Assembly: GCA_022497145.1 (NCBI GenBank) | Contig: MU385855.1 | Location: 496,001-560,000, forward strand | Reading direction: 5' to 3' | DNA from: Rostrohypoxylon terebratum | Lineage: Eukaryota > Ascomycota > Sordariomycetes > Xylariales > Hypoxylaceae | Length of the DNA stretch: 64,000 nt | Shown: in pieces, positions 12,261-23,628 of the stretch | Numbering within the stretch: the first letter of the stretch is position 1 | Layout: each line of letters begins with the position of its first letter | Program-made: the position numbers and the translations under genes | Notes under the pieces: generated by a model | Databases searched by the model: none | What the model was told of the DNA's origin: nothing | The model's input: the letters and a program-made list of their open reading frames with translations, nothing else

Positions 12261-13716
12261 CTTTCGTGGTATGCAGTAAAGAGCACTAGATTCGAGGCGC
12301 TCGAACTAGGTCTTCGAAGTTGATGTGGCCCGTTCCACAGCAGCACGGGAGGAAAAAATAAACTCCAGGACAAGACGTGGAAGGCCGCAGATTTCCAGCC
12401 CGATCACACTCCTATTTATGCCAGAGGCGCTCGAGCTGCGAGTATACTATGCACTTCGGTCGCTGTAATCTCATCACAACCCAAACTTCAGGACAGATGT
12501 TGAAGAGATGCAGGTCTTAGCCGACATAGTGGTGGCTTGCATCAGGGCAAGAAACGAGACATGAGATGAAACCAGTAAAAAGGGATTTCCACGGCTATAA
12601 AAGAACGCGGTCGCGGAATCTTGGAGTTCTTGTAACATCATTCCGAGGATTGAGACGGCGCGCCGCTCATGGCTTACTGTGAATATCGAAACGCAAGCAC
12701 GGTTCGGGCCCGAGAGCAGTGGCGGGCTTCTCGCTTAACGGTGAAGGAGGAGGGGCCTCTACCCTTATAGCATCACTGTAGTAGCATCGAATGTCTCGCA
12801 GGAATTGCTCATTCCTAAATCGAAGATCTGGAGACCCACAGCTCCAAAGCTTCATCCTGGGGGGCCAAGCTTGGTGGGATTTAAGGTATGTCGAGATGGG
12901 AAATACTACCCGCTGGGCCCGTCCAACTAAGTGTCCCTGCATGATCCTGCGAGGAACATTGCACGGAACGACCGAATGAGGAGGGTTCGATGCTAAAGTT
13001 AACATCAATATCCTGATTTGATTATGATTAATCATTTATTGATCCTCATAGGAATCATGTCCACTCAGATGGTGACCAAGACTAGAAAAGCCAGTTTAGA
13101 AGACGGAGTGTTTCCCATTTCCATCTATATCAGCTTTGAGAGCCTTAAGAATGCAACAATAATCGAACGTTTGGTCTTTACCGACAAACAAACAACTGAT
13201 CACCGCCGTTCTCGCAACCCGGTTTGAAAGTCGCAATAGGAAGGGGCTTGCGTGTAGCTCGAACCATGGCGTTGGATCTCGATTGAAGTGCCAAAACATA
13301 CGGGCATTGATCCAAAGACAAAGCCAGCTTCAAGGCCGTCTTGGGGATCGTCATATGATTAGGTCTCTAAGGATCTTTGGAATGTCCGATTGGAGCAAAT
13401 ACGCATTTCGGCGGATTTCGAATGCAATGGCTTTCGGGGTGTTGGTGATGATCTTTACGGGATTAGAGGCAACTTGAACTGCTTTAATCGATCACCTATA
13501 TAGATATATATCGCATCACCCAGGATGATTTTTTGGAGTCCTAGCGAATTTTTCAAATACCGAATCAAGACCTTGAGATGCGACGGACGACCTTGTTGTA
13601 TAACCTAAGGCAAAGCTGGCAAAATTGCCGGCAAGTAGGGCACATAAGTAATTATGGATGTGTTTTCGACATTCTATAGCAGCACCAATACAAAGCTGAC
13701 ATAACGACCAAGGCTT
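12261..13716. other. Intergenic region, no supported gene
   Basis: This 1.46-kb stretch lies between two minus-strand genes. An ATG-initiated 122-codon frame (13035-12667, -) has no family features, and a short plus frame (13283-13477) is equally bare. It should include the promoter of the rhodopsin-domain gene at its left and the rit1 3' end at its right. Confidence 0.5.
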
Positions 13717-15102
13717 CTAGCCTATAAGGAAGCTATTGACACTTTGTAAAGTTGTTCTGCTCGGATTTGCCTCGGGGAAGTTTGTCATAATGCGACTAAG
13801 CTTCACCCTAATATCGCTCTTCGTATAACCAGATGGAGATACTTGCGGACTAAGATTACCTTCTTTATCGACATGTTGGCACAGGAGCGCAAGAGCTACC
13901 CCGATAGATATATCTTTGCCGGTCTCGCAAGCGATAAAGATTCGATTTGGTTCAGGGCAGCTCGTGTCTGAGTCTTCCAAGGAGCTAGAATTCAGCCCCC
14001 GCTCTAAAAACCGCCGCACGAAATCGCTGATGTTGGGAAGGGCTTGTCGGAGATTGCGACTAGCAAGTTTGTGTTTACCCAAACCCACTTCCATAAGTAA
14101 TGGGCTTTTAACCCATAAACTTGGATCTGTGGTCTTGGAATAAATAGCAATAACGCAAGTCGATGGCGACGATGTGTTGGAGATTGGCAAGCAACCGACG
14201 GATAGACAGGGCGCAATTTGTCTAGGACTTGATGAACTCACGTTCGCATCTTCCTCAGCTACTAGCGAGCGCACTAAATCAGAGAGGTCAGGTTCCGGAG
14301 TTGATAGGAGAACGTCCGCGTGGCGCCAGAAAACAGGCGGGGTCAAGCCCAGCGCCCAGTTCTCAGTGTCGTCACCGGCGCCCTGGATATAGCCACCTTC
14401 GCTCATCTCCCCACCAAGTACTCTACGGGAGCTGGTGCAGCAGATCACTGGGTGGAAATCGTCGAATATTTCGTCCGTCGGCACCAAGTGGGATTCTTGT
14501 GTAATCCACATGGGTCTAAGAGGTTTCTTCACTTTTTGACGCAGGACATCTAGATCGATATCGAGAGCCTTAAGTGAATCCACATGCTCGGGTATCCTAG
14601 AGTTGATTTGGGCATGTTCAGACTCCGACACAGCGTTAGGAGGAGTGTAGAGCTCGTGGAATGCCGGTGTGTCGGGGAATAGCACATGGTTCAAGACGCA
14701 GCACCAAATGGGCACTGTCTTGCTCAGAGCATCCGGCATTCGTTTGCCTCTCCTTGTCGAATCCACAATGATGCAGCCATCGTTACACCCGATGATGCTC
14801 AATAGCTGCAGGTTCAGCCGTCGCGTGCTGAACTGCCATTGTCCAGTGTGGCCGTCAGTGCTCTTGAAATAAGCAGAGCCAGCCTTTTTCTCAGGGGGGA
14901 TGTACCAGCTCCCGCACCGCTCATTGGCGATTAGCGGACGGGAGAATGCAGCGGCCGCTTCGGACACGAAATCTGCATCTTCCCGTATGGAACGCAGGCG
15001 ATTGGTGATGGAGAGGTTGGACCGTTTTAGGTCGCTCAGAATGCGCGAAAAATTGTGGTTTGCTTGCGGCGAGAAGACAAGCTCCGACGTGCTAGTGGCC
15101 AT
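13717..15102 (-). CDS. rit1: Initiator tRNA 2'-O-ribosyl phosphate transferase Rit1
   Basis: A single uninterrupted exon encodes 461 residues. The family hallmarks are visible in order: RSIREDADFV and NERCGSWYIPP in the N-terminal part, STDGHTGQWQFSTRRLNL, then GCIIVDSTRRGKRMPDALSKTVPIWC with the basic catalytic/binding segment, PRQIAPCLSVG, and a C-terminal domain with RIFIACETGKDISIGVALALL, related to dual-specificity phosphatase folds with a P-loop-like ACETGKD turn. Rit1 adds a 2'-O-ribosyl phosphate to A64 of initiator tRNA-Met, which keeps that tRNA out of elongation. Yeast Rit1 is about 513 residues, so this copy is slightly short but complete at both ends (ending near NPSRTTLQSVNSFL). 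The start ATG is the first in frame and directly precedes the conserved part. Confidence 0.93.
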   Translation of the reverse strand: MATSTSELVFSPQANHNFSRILSDLKRSNLSITNRLRSIREDADFVSEAAAAFSRPLIANERCGSWYIPPEKKAGSAYFKSTDGHTGQWQFSTRRLNLQLLSIIGCNDGCIIVDSTRRGKRMPDALSKTVPIWCCVLNHVLFPDTPAFHELYTPPNAVSESEHAQINSRIPEHVDSLKALDIDLDVLRQKVKKPLRPMWITQESHLVPTDEIFDDFHPVICCTSSRRVLGGEMSEGGYIQGAGDDTENWALGLTPPVFWRHADVLLSTPEPDLSDLVRSLVAEEDANVSSSSPRQIAPCLSVGCLPISNTSSPSTCVIAIYSKTTDPSLWVKSPLLMEVGLGKHKLASRNLRQALPNISDFVRRFLERGLNSSSLEDSDTSCPEPNRIFIACETGKDISIGVALALLCQHVDKEGNLSPQVSPSGYTKSDIRVKLSRIMTNFPEANPSRTTLQSVNSFLIG

Positions 15103-15880
15103 AAATGCCTATATATTTATAAGTAAAATGTGAATGAAAAATGTGTATATTGATGTGCGATCAGCACAGGGCGAAGATTTGAATTAAAAATCTAATATAT
15201 AAAAAGCTGATGAAGAGGCCTAAGCCTACAATATGAAGTGTACTGGATGTATGGAGTAACAGTAGTGAAATTCAAGCCGCAGTCAATTCATTGGAGCAAT
15301 ACAGCATAAGGGCTTAGCACACTTAATGGAGTGGAGAAGGGCGCCGCTGACAGCCCTGGAGCCCTGGAACCATCCAGGCAGCCAGGGCCAGGGCTGGCTT
15401 TGGGCACCTAAATTTATCGATAATACAATACAGCTGTAGCCCACTAATATCGAAAATCCTCACTAGCTGGGTACCTCTAGGGCTATAATAGAGGAAAGCG
15501 TCGTATTTAATACAGCAGCAGTAACATTGAAGTACCTAGGTCCTAGGTCCTAGGTAATTTTTAGATCCCATCTCCCACAGGCCACAATACTTTCAGTGTT
15601 ACTAGTATTATCAAGAACATCAAATGTTGAGAATTTATAAAATTCATTCCTATCTACCAATCTAATTGAGTAATAGGGGTGGGTATCAAGCAATGACCTC
15701 CTATGCTCCATATCGCGAAGCACTTCTGAGGAGAATAATTGCTCTTCTCGCATAATTCAGATTTTTCCCGTGCCTCGATGCAAACCCATTACGCGCCTCC
15801 GCATTACCTAGTATCCGCCGATTCTGCATCCCGTCGTATCTATCCAGAATCCAGATAGTTCCTAATTCCTGATAGCTCCT
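15103..15880. other. Spacer between two minus-strand genes, with CCTAGG repeats
   Basis: This 778-bp gap holds the rit1 promoter and the 3' end of the coiled-coil gene. A run of alternating CCTAGG and GGTCC units occupies about 15532-15556. No gene was seen. Confidence 0.6.
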
Positions 15881-17047
15881 TCAGCAAATAATGTCTGCTT
15901 TCACCAGTACGGAGTAGTCTGGATCTCTCTTAAGAAGACATGGTGTGATCATCAAGTCCACGACTAGCTGCGATCCAAGGTTGCCCTTCACCTCCATCGT
16001 CTCTGGCTTGTACGGGAATCCGTAATTGAGTGGACTATGGGGCTTATCTGTCATCAAGGCCTGGTAGTATGAGCGACCGAAGATAGTACTGAATTCAGCC
16101 GCCGCAGCTACGATTTCCGATACCTTCATCTTCAAATCCGCCGAGTCGATACCTGTTGCGAATGACCTAAGAGCTTCGAATATCTTGTTCGTCACGTCAG
16201 TCAACATTCCTGAATCGACCTGACAGCTCTTGTGAAAAAGCCGTAATGTGTGGATTCTCCAATTATGAAATTCTTCATCGGATGCCTTAGTCGAGAAGAG
16301 GTTCCCTAAGTTGACGCCAGCATCGCCGTGCTGTTTTCCCCACATGTGCCAGTATTTTCTGAATAGGCATGTATTCAAATATCGCCAGATGAGAGCTCGG
16401 AAGATGTAGTTTGTCAATTTATCGTTGCTTATGTACGACTTCCAATGTTTCGTAAGGGCCTCAAATTCTGTCTTCGATTTCTCCGGGACCAACTTAGCTT
16501 GGACAGTCTTGTTGAATCTCTCTACGGCGAGGGAACGAACGAGACCTCGTAACTTTTCCCAACGCAAAATTAGCCAGTCGTCGGTGACGTTGAAATCTGG
16601 AATTTTGACACTGCAGCTTGGAGGCGAGAATCGTCGTTGTATGGAGTCGCAAAGCTTAGTTTTTTCGGCTAACTCTTTGACGACATTCTTATACGTTTCT
16701 TCGGCCTCGCGCATTCGTGCGCGTGAGATTGTGACTGTCTCATCATCATCATCAACAACGGTGTCTTTCTTCACGATCGCGTTCGTTTTGTCAGCCAATT
16801 TCGGAGATAACATATTTTCGAAGGAGGACAGTGATAACTTGGCGCTACTACCTCCAGTAACCCCATTCCCTTGGCGCAGTCGCTGGACTTCTGCTTCGAG
16901 TTGTCGCACCCTAGCGTCGAAACCATTCCTCTCCAGCTTCCAGGCGTTCAGTTCTTCCGCCTGCTTTACACGTAATTCCCTGACCTGGGTGGTCTTCTTG
17001 TGAAGAGCATCTTGCGTTTCCGCAAGCTGCTTTCGCAGGGATTCCAT
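15881..17047 (-). CDS. Fungal coiled-coil protein of unknown function
   Basis: A single exon encodes 388 residues from the ATG at 17047. Residues 1-60 form a clear heptad-rich coiled coil (MESLRKQLAETQDALHKK...). A Ser-rich linker with ENMLSPKLADKTNAIV follows, then a second short helix (RMREAEETYKNVVKELAEKT). The C-terminal 250 residues look like a compact, mostly helical domain with conserved-looking aromatic positions (DDWLILRWEKLRGLVRSLA, NYIFRALIWRYLNTCLF, WHMWGKQHG) and a tail ending SVLVKADIIC. I do not recognise a named family; similar uncharacterised proteins are common in Sordariomycetes, often species-expanded. It has no signal peptide or membrane segment. It is head-to-head with mgm1, about 1.4 kb apart. 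Confidence 0.75.
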   Translation of the reverse strand: MESLRKQLAETQDALHKKTTQVRELRVKQAEELNAWKLERNGFDARVRQLEAEVQRLRQGNGVTGGSSAKLSLSSFENMLSPKLADKTNAIVKKDTVVDDDDETVTISRARMREAEETYKNVVKELAEKTKLCDSIQRRFSPPSCSVKIPDFNVTDDWLILRWEKLRGLVRSLAVERFNKTVQAKLVPEKSKTEFEALTKHWKSYISNDKLTNYIFRALIWRYLNTCLFRKYWHMWGKQHGDAGVNLGNLFSTKASDEEFHNWRIHTLRLFHKSCQVDSGMLTDVTNKIFEALRSFATGIDSADLKMKVSEIVAAAAEFSTIFGRSYYQALMTDKPHSPLNYGFPYKPETMEVKGNLGSQLVVDLMITPCLLKRDPDYSVLVKADIIC

Positions 17048-18450
17048 AGCTGGCGCCCTATGCCCTGAAGGTGCAAGTTTGGGGTTCGATGTTGGTGGGT
17101 TGGCTGGTTGGGTACAGCAGTTTAGTGGGTTGGATTAGTGAGTGGGTGTGATAGGTGTGGTGGGTGTGGAGGATGTGGGAGATGTGTAATGGAATTTGGA
17201 AGGGTTGTGATTGATTTGTGTTTATTATTTAAGTTAGGATGATATTTTTTTTGGCACGAGAAGAAATTATTAACTAATGAGCTTAAACTCTATTCATCGT
17301 TTCCCATTGCGTCGCCTTTGCAATCTGTTTTGCACTATGCGGTAGTAGCTTCTTCAACGTTCGATCCATCTTTGTTCGTCACATCCAATATCAATTGATG
17401 TACCTAGGTCCTACAAATATGTATGTACTAGGTAGGCTTCCATGTGGCATGTATGTTTAAACTTTAGGTACCTACATGCCTATCGTTTGAACTTTGTACC
17501 CGTATGGATAGGCTGCTTTCTGGCTTCCTAGCTTTCTGGGTGGTGACTAGGTAAATTCTCCGCAACCTTAAAACTCGCACATTCGCACTTCACCTCGAAT
17601 AAAATACAAACAATATGAATGAAAATGGCATTTGCCCTTAGTAGAGTCAAACATCCATACCTGGTGGGTCTCATATCACTATTTATATAATAATTTTTTC
17701 GACATAAAAAAAGATTGTTTGCGAAGTATGTATCAGGTACCTACTACTACTATGCCAAGGAATCCTCGCTTTCACCACACCTATATTTACAGGGCATAAT
17801 CACCTACACACCCCCGTAATTTCGAGCTGTCAGATTTCCTCCTGAATAGTCAACCCCAGGCACAAGATGGAACAACGTGAATAGTACACTTTACCTTAGA
17901 CGGTCTACCTAAAGATAGCTATGGGTCACTTACAAATTACAATTAGTTCGTTCCGTTTTTGCATAATTTCTCCAAACACCGCAGGTAACAGTTATATCAA
18001 GCTGGTGTTCGGTTACTGGCGAATTCTATGTAGATAATGTGCAACGTTTTCGGTGATAACGTAATAGTCAGGTATTAGTCATCTATTTCTAGGTACCGTT
18101 TTATTGGTTCAATGCGATTTCCGACGAAAGCCGGCAAAGCCACATATTAGCCACACAAGTACACGAACCAAGATCGCATCACCTAATCTAAATTCCCCCC
18201 CTGTCCGAACCCGACAGCCCGATAAGAATCCCCACATAATTATTATCAACCTTGGAACTTCAGAGCTCCACGCCACCAACCCACTTTATATCTGTGTCCC
18301 GCCATCGCTTGACCAACCTGCCGATTTACAACCTGCCCAATTTCTCCCCTCTTGTTCGTCTCTGTCTTGTGGGTTCGAAGACGGAAAGCCGTCGAACTTT
18401 ATGGTTTTCTACTGTCGGGTCTTACATCGCCTCCGCCTCTCACAACCGGC
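17048..18450. other. Divergent promoter region between the coiled-coil gene and mgm1
   Basis: This 1.4-kb intergenic region serves two divergent genes. G/T-rich short repeats (variants of GTGGGTGTGG) lie at about 17090-17190, just upstream of the coiled-coil gene. CCTAGG-like motifs are near 17400 and a poly-T run near 17240. Pyrimidine-rich sequence (about 18290-18450) precedes the mgm1 start. Confidence 0.6.
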
Positions 18451-21337
18451 ATGAGCGGACGGTTAATAGCAGCGGTCGGACGCCTCCCGGCGATGCGTTC
18501 CGCCTCGGTTCGAGTAGTCCGACAATATCATCAGTTACCCTCTGGTGGTCTCCTCCGTGCTGATGCCGCTGTTCGCGCAACCCGCCGGCGGATGTGGTTC
18601 CCGGTGAACTCATTCCATAATGCTGTCATCGTTCGAAATGCCTCCTTTGCCCGTTTCCTGCCCCGCCTAGTCGTCAAATTTATAAGGATACCTGCTATGG
18701 CAGGCGGTGTGATGATTGGTGGGCTGGCTTGGGTACAATATCAAGCTACACGTGCGTGAGCCCATAAGAGTTCCTTTCTAATATGGTATACGAAGTCTAA
18801 CTAATACGGAATCCAGAGGCCGGAAATTACGCATGGGATATAGTCATAAGCACGAAAGATTCAGTGGCGAATACAGCAACTGGCCTGATAGATGGTGCGA
18901 AGGGTATTGCCGATCAGACGTTGCAAGGGTGGAAGAATACGAAAGAGAAAGTCGAACTACCGGAATGGATGCAAAATCTTCTCAAAGTTCAAGAAGAGAT
19001 AGGGACAGGGAAACAAGGTGACGGCCCTGATGGTAGTGAGGAGCCCTCAAAACAGAGTCGAGCAGGTACCGCTGTTGGAGCTGGTGTTGCTGCCGCCGCC
19101 TATGCCTACGACCAGTCCGATGATGATTCGCGAAATGCCGATGAGGCGGCCAAGGACGACCAGATGATGGTCCTGACTAAGAAGATGATCGAAATCCGCA
19201 ATATTCTAGCAAGAGTCGGACAGTCCAGCACTCTCACTTTACCCTCTATCGTCGTTATTGGATCGCAGTCTTCCGGGAAAAGCTCCGTGCTCGAAGCCAT
19301 TGTAGGACACGAGTTTTTGCCAAAAGGAACAAACATGGTGACACGGAGACCTATTGAGCTTACTCTTATCAATACACCAGACTCAGACGCAGAATATGGT
19401 GAATTTCCGGATCTAAGACTTGGAAAAATCACAGACTTCTCTTCGATCCAACGAACTCTAACGGAACTAAACCAAGCTGTCCCAGAAAGCCAGTGTGTAT
19501 CAGATGACCCAATTCGACTATCCATTTCGTCGCCAAACATTCCAGATCTCTCTTTGATTGACCTCCCTGGCTACATTCAAGTCGTCGGCCAAAACCAGCC
19601 CCTAGAGCTCAAACAGCGAATATCTGAACTCTGCGACAAATATATACAACCACCAAATGTCATTTTAGCGATTTCAGCTGCCGATGTCGATTTAGCCAAT
19701 TCTACGGCCCTACGGGCTAGTAGAAGGGTTGATCCAAGGGGCGAGCGAACGATAGGTGTTGTTACAAAGATGGATCTGGTCGATCCTACGCGAGGAGCCT
19801 CCATTTTGTGCGACAAGCAATATCCTCTTCGCTTGGGTTACGTTGGTGTCATTTCTCGCGCACCGGCAACATCTGGGTTGTTCAAGAAGGGCAATGCCAA
19901 TGTTACGTCTGCTGTTACACGCAACGAAAACTCATATTTTTCCAGTCACCCGATGGAGTTTGGACCTGGTTCAGATGTCCAAGTCGGAACAACAACATTG
20001 CGCAAGAAGCTCATGCATGTTTTAGAACAGACTATGTCGGCTAGCCTTCAGTCAACCAGTGATGCGATACGACAAGAACTAGAAGAGGCTACTTATGAGT
20101 TCAAAGTACAGTATAACGACCGGCCCTTGTCTGCCGAGTCATATCTGGCCGAGAGCTTGGACGCTTTCAAGCACTCCTTCAAGAGGTTTACTGACGAGTT
20201 TGGCCGACCTCAAATGCACGAGCTCTTGAAGAACGAACTTGATCAAAGGATGCTGGACCTGTTGGCAGCAAGATATTGGAATAAGCCTATTTATGACCTA
20301 AGCGTACCGATCGCCGAGCCTAATAATCTTGCCGATCTCCCCAAGGCGGATCCGAACTCTCTCTATTGGCGAAGACAGCTTGATGCTTCTACTTCGGCGC
20401 TCACAAAGCTCGGTGTCGGTAGACTGGCCACTAACGTGATAGCCAGCTCCATCCAATCATCAGTCGATGCTCTTATCAGTTCATCGACTTTTGTGAACCA
20501 CCCATATGCGCGCCAGGCGATTACCGAGGCAGCTTCAAGTATATTAAATGAGAGATTCTACAGCACCAGTGACCAAGTAGAAAATTGCATCAAGCCTTTC
20601 AAGTTTGAAATTGACATGGAAGAGCGCGAATGGACCGCAGGTCGAGAACATGTTCAAGGTGTCTTGAAAAAAGAATTATCTGCCTGCGAGGGCGCTCTGA
20701 AAGACCTCGAGACAACAGTTGGTGGACGGAGGAAACTTAAAGAAGTCATGAACTTTGTCGACAAGGCTAGGAAAGGCGACGTAATAGTCGAAGGCGAGAG
20801 CCGCAGCGGTGCAGGAGGTTTTAGCGCCGAGTTGCTTTCTCGAGGTATGACATGCCGATCCTAGCCCAGTTAGGAGTCCCTTACTAATTCTTTTTCGCAG
20901 GACGAGAAGCTGTTTTTCTACGGGACCGCGCAGATATCATCAAGATGCGAATGCTTGCGGTCAAGTCAAAACAATGTGCTAACATCAAGAATAAATACCA
21001 CTGTCCGGAAGTCTTTTTAGATGCAGTCGCTTCAAAGCTTGCGTCTACTGCTGTCCTTTTCCTCAATGTGGAACTACTTTCAGAGTTTTACTACAACTTC
21101 CCCCGAGAATTGGACCTAAGACTTGGACGCCATCTTTCCGATGAAGAGGTCGAAAAATTCGCCAAGGAAGACCCCAAGATCAAGAAGCACCTCGAGGTCA
21201 TTAGACGCAAGGAGCTTCTTGAGCTAGTGCTTGAAAAGATGGAGAGCCTCAGACAGCTCGAGGGTTTGGAAAGAGAAAGGGCGCGGGGCATCAAGAAGGG
21301 AGGGGAGAAGGAACGTGGACGGTGGGGACTCTTCTGA
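18451..21337 (+). CDS. mgm1: Mitochondrial inner-membrane dynamin-like GTPase Mgm1/OPA1
   Basis: Three exons (18451-18751, 18817-20844, 20901-21337) give 921 residues. The N-terminus is Arg/Ser/Ala-rich without acidic residues (mitochondrial presequence), followed by a membrane segment at about 80-97 (RIPAMAGGVMIGGLAWVQ) and a second Ala/Gly-rich hydrophobic stretch at about 184-198, where rhomboid (Pcp1) cleavage yields the short form in the family. The dynamin GTPase motifs are all present: GSQSSGKSS (G1, about 249-257), NMVTRRPIELTL (G2), DLPG (G3, 349-352) and TKMD (G4, 417-420). Middle and GED-like helical regions follow, ending KGGEKERGRWGLF. Mgm1 fuses mitochondrial inner membranes and shapes cristae. 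Phase across both introns is exact (ATQAGNYA and LLSRGREAVF across the joins). Confidence 0.97.
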
Positions 21338-21659
21338 GTTTACCTATATAACGTCACCTTGTTACTTTTAATGAATTATCATGATGGGAAAGAGGAGTTA
21401 AAAAGGGTTGCTTTACCGGTCCTTGTGGGTGCTTAGATACATTTCCAGGTCCCAACTCGATGGCCGGCCACGTTGCCAGCATGTTCGTGATGTTACATAG
21501 ATTTTGATCCCCCCTTTCTTCAATATCAGTCCTTGGCAAGACATGTACGAAAGAAAAGCTGACTCGAGTACCCAGAGTGGTGTTTATTCATTAAGCTATA
21601 ATAGCTCCTTTTATCCTAAACTAACGAGTCATAGGAATAGGCCACGAATCTCTATGTAC
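21338..21659. other. Convergent 3' intergenic region
   Basis: This 322-bp gap separates mgm1 (+) from the GMC oxidoreductase gene (-), which converge here. It can only hold their 3' ends. No other feature was seen. Confidence 0.7.
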
Positions 21660-23628
21660 CTACAGTAGACACTGTTCAACCCTTCCTCCTAAGTTTGAAG
21701 CAAGACTATACTCCGCGATCAATTTTTCAGCACAGGTCATGCCTACAAGATAGGCAACGATCTGTACATGACAGCTCGCAAGGATGGGGACAACGCTCAT
21801 ATCAGCAACACGGAGACCTTCGATACCCATAAATCGGAAGTCCTTGTCGACAACCGCATCCGCTTCGCCAGGCTTTCCCATCTTCACCGTTCCGGTCATA
21901 TGCCAACTAGAACTGATCGCATTCCGCCAATAATCCAGCAGCTCCTCGTCGGAATCGCCAGTCGGCCCCATGATCGTGGCTACCGTGTCCTTGGCGTATC
22001 CTTCGGAATGCAGGAACTTGTTTGCTTCCTTCATGATCTCGACGACGGCGCGCTGGTCGAACGGCGTAGAAAGGAACTTGGGGTCGATCAAAGGAGGCGC
22101 AATTGGGTCGGCGGATTGGAGCGTGACTTCGCCCCGGCTCTGCGCGTTGTAGAGGAATACGAGGAAACAGCAATAGTCCAACGCCAGACCCGGGACGTCC
22201 GGGACGAGGAAGTGGAGAGGAAAGTTCGCTGCTATCTCCCAGTGGGGGACGGTGGGTAGATTTAAAAAGGCCTTCTCTGCCTCGGGTAGGGCCTGGAACT
22301 CCGGAAGAGAGGCTAGGTGCGGGAGCTTGAACCATCCGAGCAACAGTTGGCAGGCGAGCTTGGCCCACGGACCTGTGCCGTCTTTCTTCCACTGCTCTAA
22401 GGCCGCGGCCTGGGCTTCCTTGTCCCCGTAGAAGGACGGCCGCTCGGTTTCACCCTCTGTTCGTTGGTATGCGAGAGGCACGAACATGTGATCGCGCAAT
22501 CCCTGGCCGACAGCTTGCACATCCTGAAGTACAGGGATGTCATACTTTTCCAATTGCGCTCTAGGACCAATACCGGAGTGCATGAGGATTTTCGGATTGT
22601 TCAGCGAACCTGCAGACAGAATGACTTCCTTGGATGCCAGATCTGGTGTTGACCAATTAGCGCCGTAGGCTTTATGTTACACGAACATTCGACTTACATT
22701 TCTTGCCATTGGATTCGACGCCGACGGCCTTCTTACCCTCTAATATTATGCGCTGGACTGGGGCGTTAGTGACCATAGTCAGGTTTTCCGGCTTTGGCGT
22801 GAGTAGATCCGATGCTGTCGATCGAACTCCGTTTTTCGACGAGTTAACGCAAAGGCCTATACCGAGAGGGTTCCCTGCATTAAGCTATACAAACCACGGT
22901 CAGCAGAAATGATCTATCATATATCATTTTGGCTGATAAAATGTCAAGGCCGAAGATATATTAAGGAGAGCGATGTGGGTACGCACATCGGGGTTCAACT
23001 CGAACCCAGCTTTCTCAAAAAGATCCAGAGTGGGTATCACATCCTTCTCCACCTCGGCCGCATAGCCCGTCTTCAAGGGCCCCGAATCGCCGTGGTCCTC
23101 GGCCCTCGGCGCGGCGTACTTCTTATCCACGCCCTTCGGCAGCGTCGGGTCGAAGGCCTCGAGGGCCTTGATCCGGCGCCGCATGCGCGTCCACGCGAAC
23201 GCGTCGTCGTCCACCATCCGCGCCCACGCGTCGTAGTCGTCCCTGGCGCCCGCGTTATACACGCTAAAATTGACGGCGCTGGACCCGCCCAGCCCGAGCC
23301 CCCGCGAGTAATCCAGCCGCCGCCCCGCGCAGTGCTCCTGCGGCGCCGTCTCGTACCCCCAGTTCATGCCCGCGTTCTGGAACGTCGTCCACCGCTGCCC
23401 GTCCACGCGCAGGTTCCTGTCGTCGTTCGCGCCTCCCGCTTCGACGAGGAGGACGCACGGTTTCGCCGCCGAGTTGGCCAGCGACGCCGCGATGGAACTA
23501 CCCGCCGGCCCGCCTGTGTGCTACCGTCAGCGAAAACTAGGTAGGTATGCAGTGTGAATGGCGGGGGCCACCATGTCGTGGCACGTTGACTTACTGCCCA
23601 CAATCACAAAGTCGTACGTATCAGCCAT
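21660..23628 (-). CDS. GMC (glucose-methanol-choline) FAD oxidoreductase
   Basis: Four exons (23628-23595, 23513-22987, 22884-22698, 22642-21660) give 576 residues. The N-terminal FAD-binding Rossmann motif spans the first intron (YDFVIVGSGPAGSS, residues about 5-19). Other GMC signatures follow: VLLVEAGG, RGLGLGGSSAVNF, NAGNPLGIGLCVNSSKNGVR, EVILSAGSLNNPKILMHSGI (the second PROSITE-type GMC motif), and the catalytic end SSWHMTGTVKMG with His497 and ASCHVQ with His541. There is no signal peptide, so it is probably intracellular, unlike secreted glucose oxidases or aryl-alcohol oxidases. The substrate (an alcohol) is unknown. Exon 2 is distinctly GC-rich, which creates open frames on the other strand. 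It lies next to dug3 and mgm1 and shows no pathway link to either. Confidence 0.94.

Noticed and set aside
12667..13035. 122-codon minus-strand frame
   Set aside because: ATG-initiated but with no recognisable domain; not enough evidence to call a gene.
16425..17003. 192-codon open frame on the plus strand
   Set aside because: Antisense shadow of the coiled-coil gene; low-complexity and no family pattern.
22909..23544. 211-codon open frame on the plus strand
   Set aside because: Antisense to the GC-rich exon 2 of the GMC oxidoreductase; Arg/Pro/Val-rich, as expected from antisense of a GC-rich exon.
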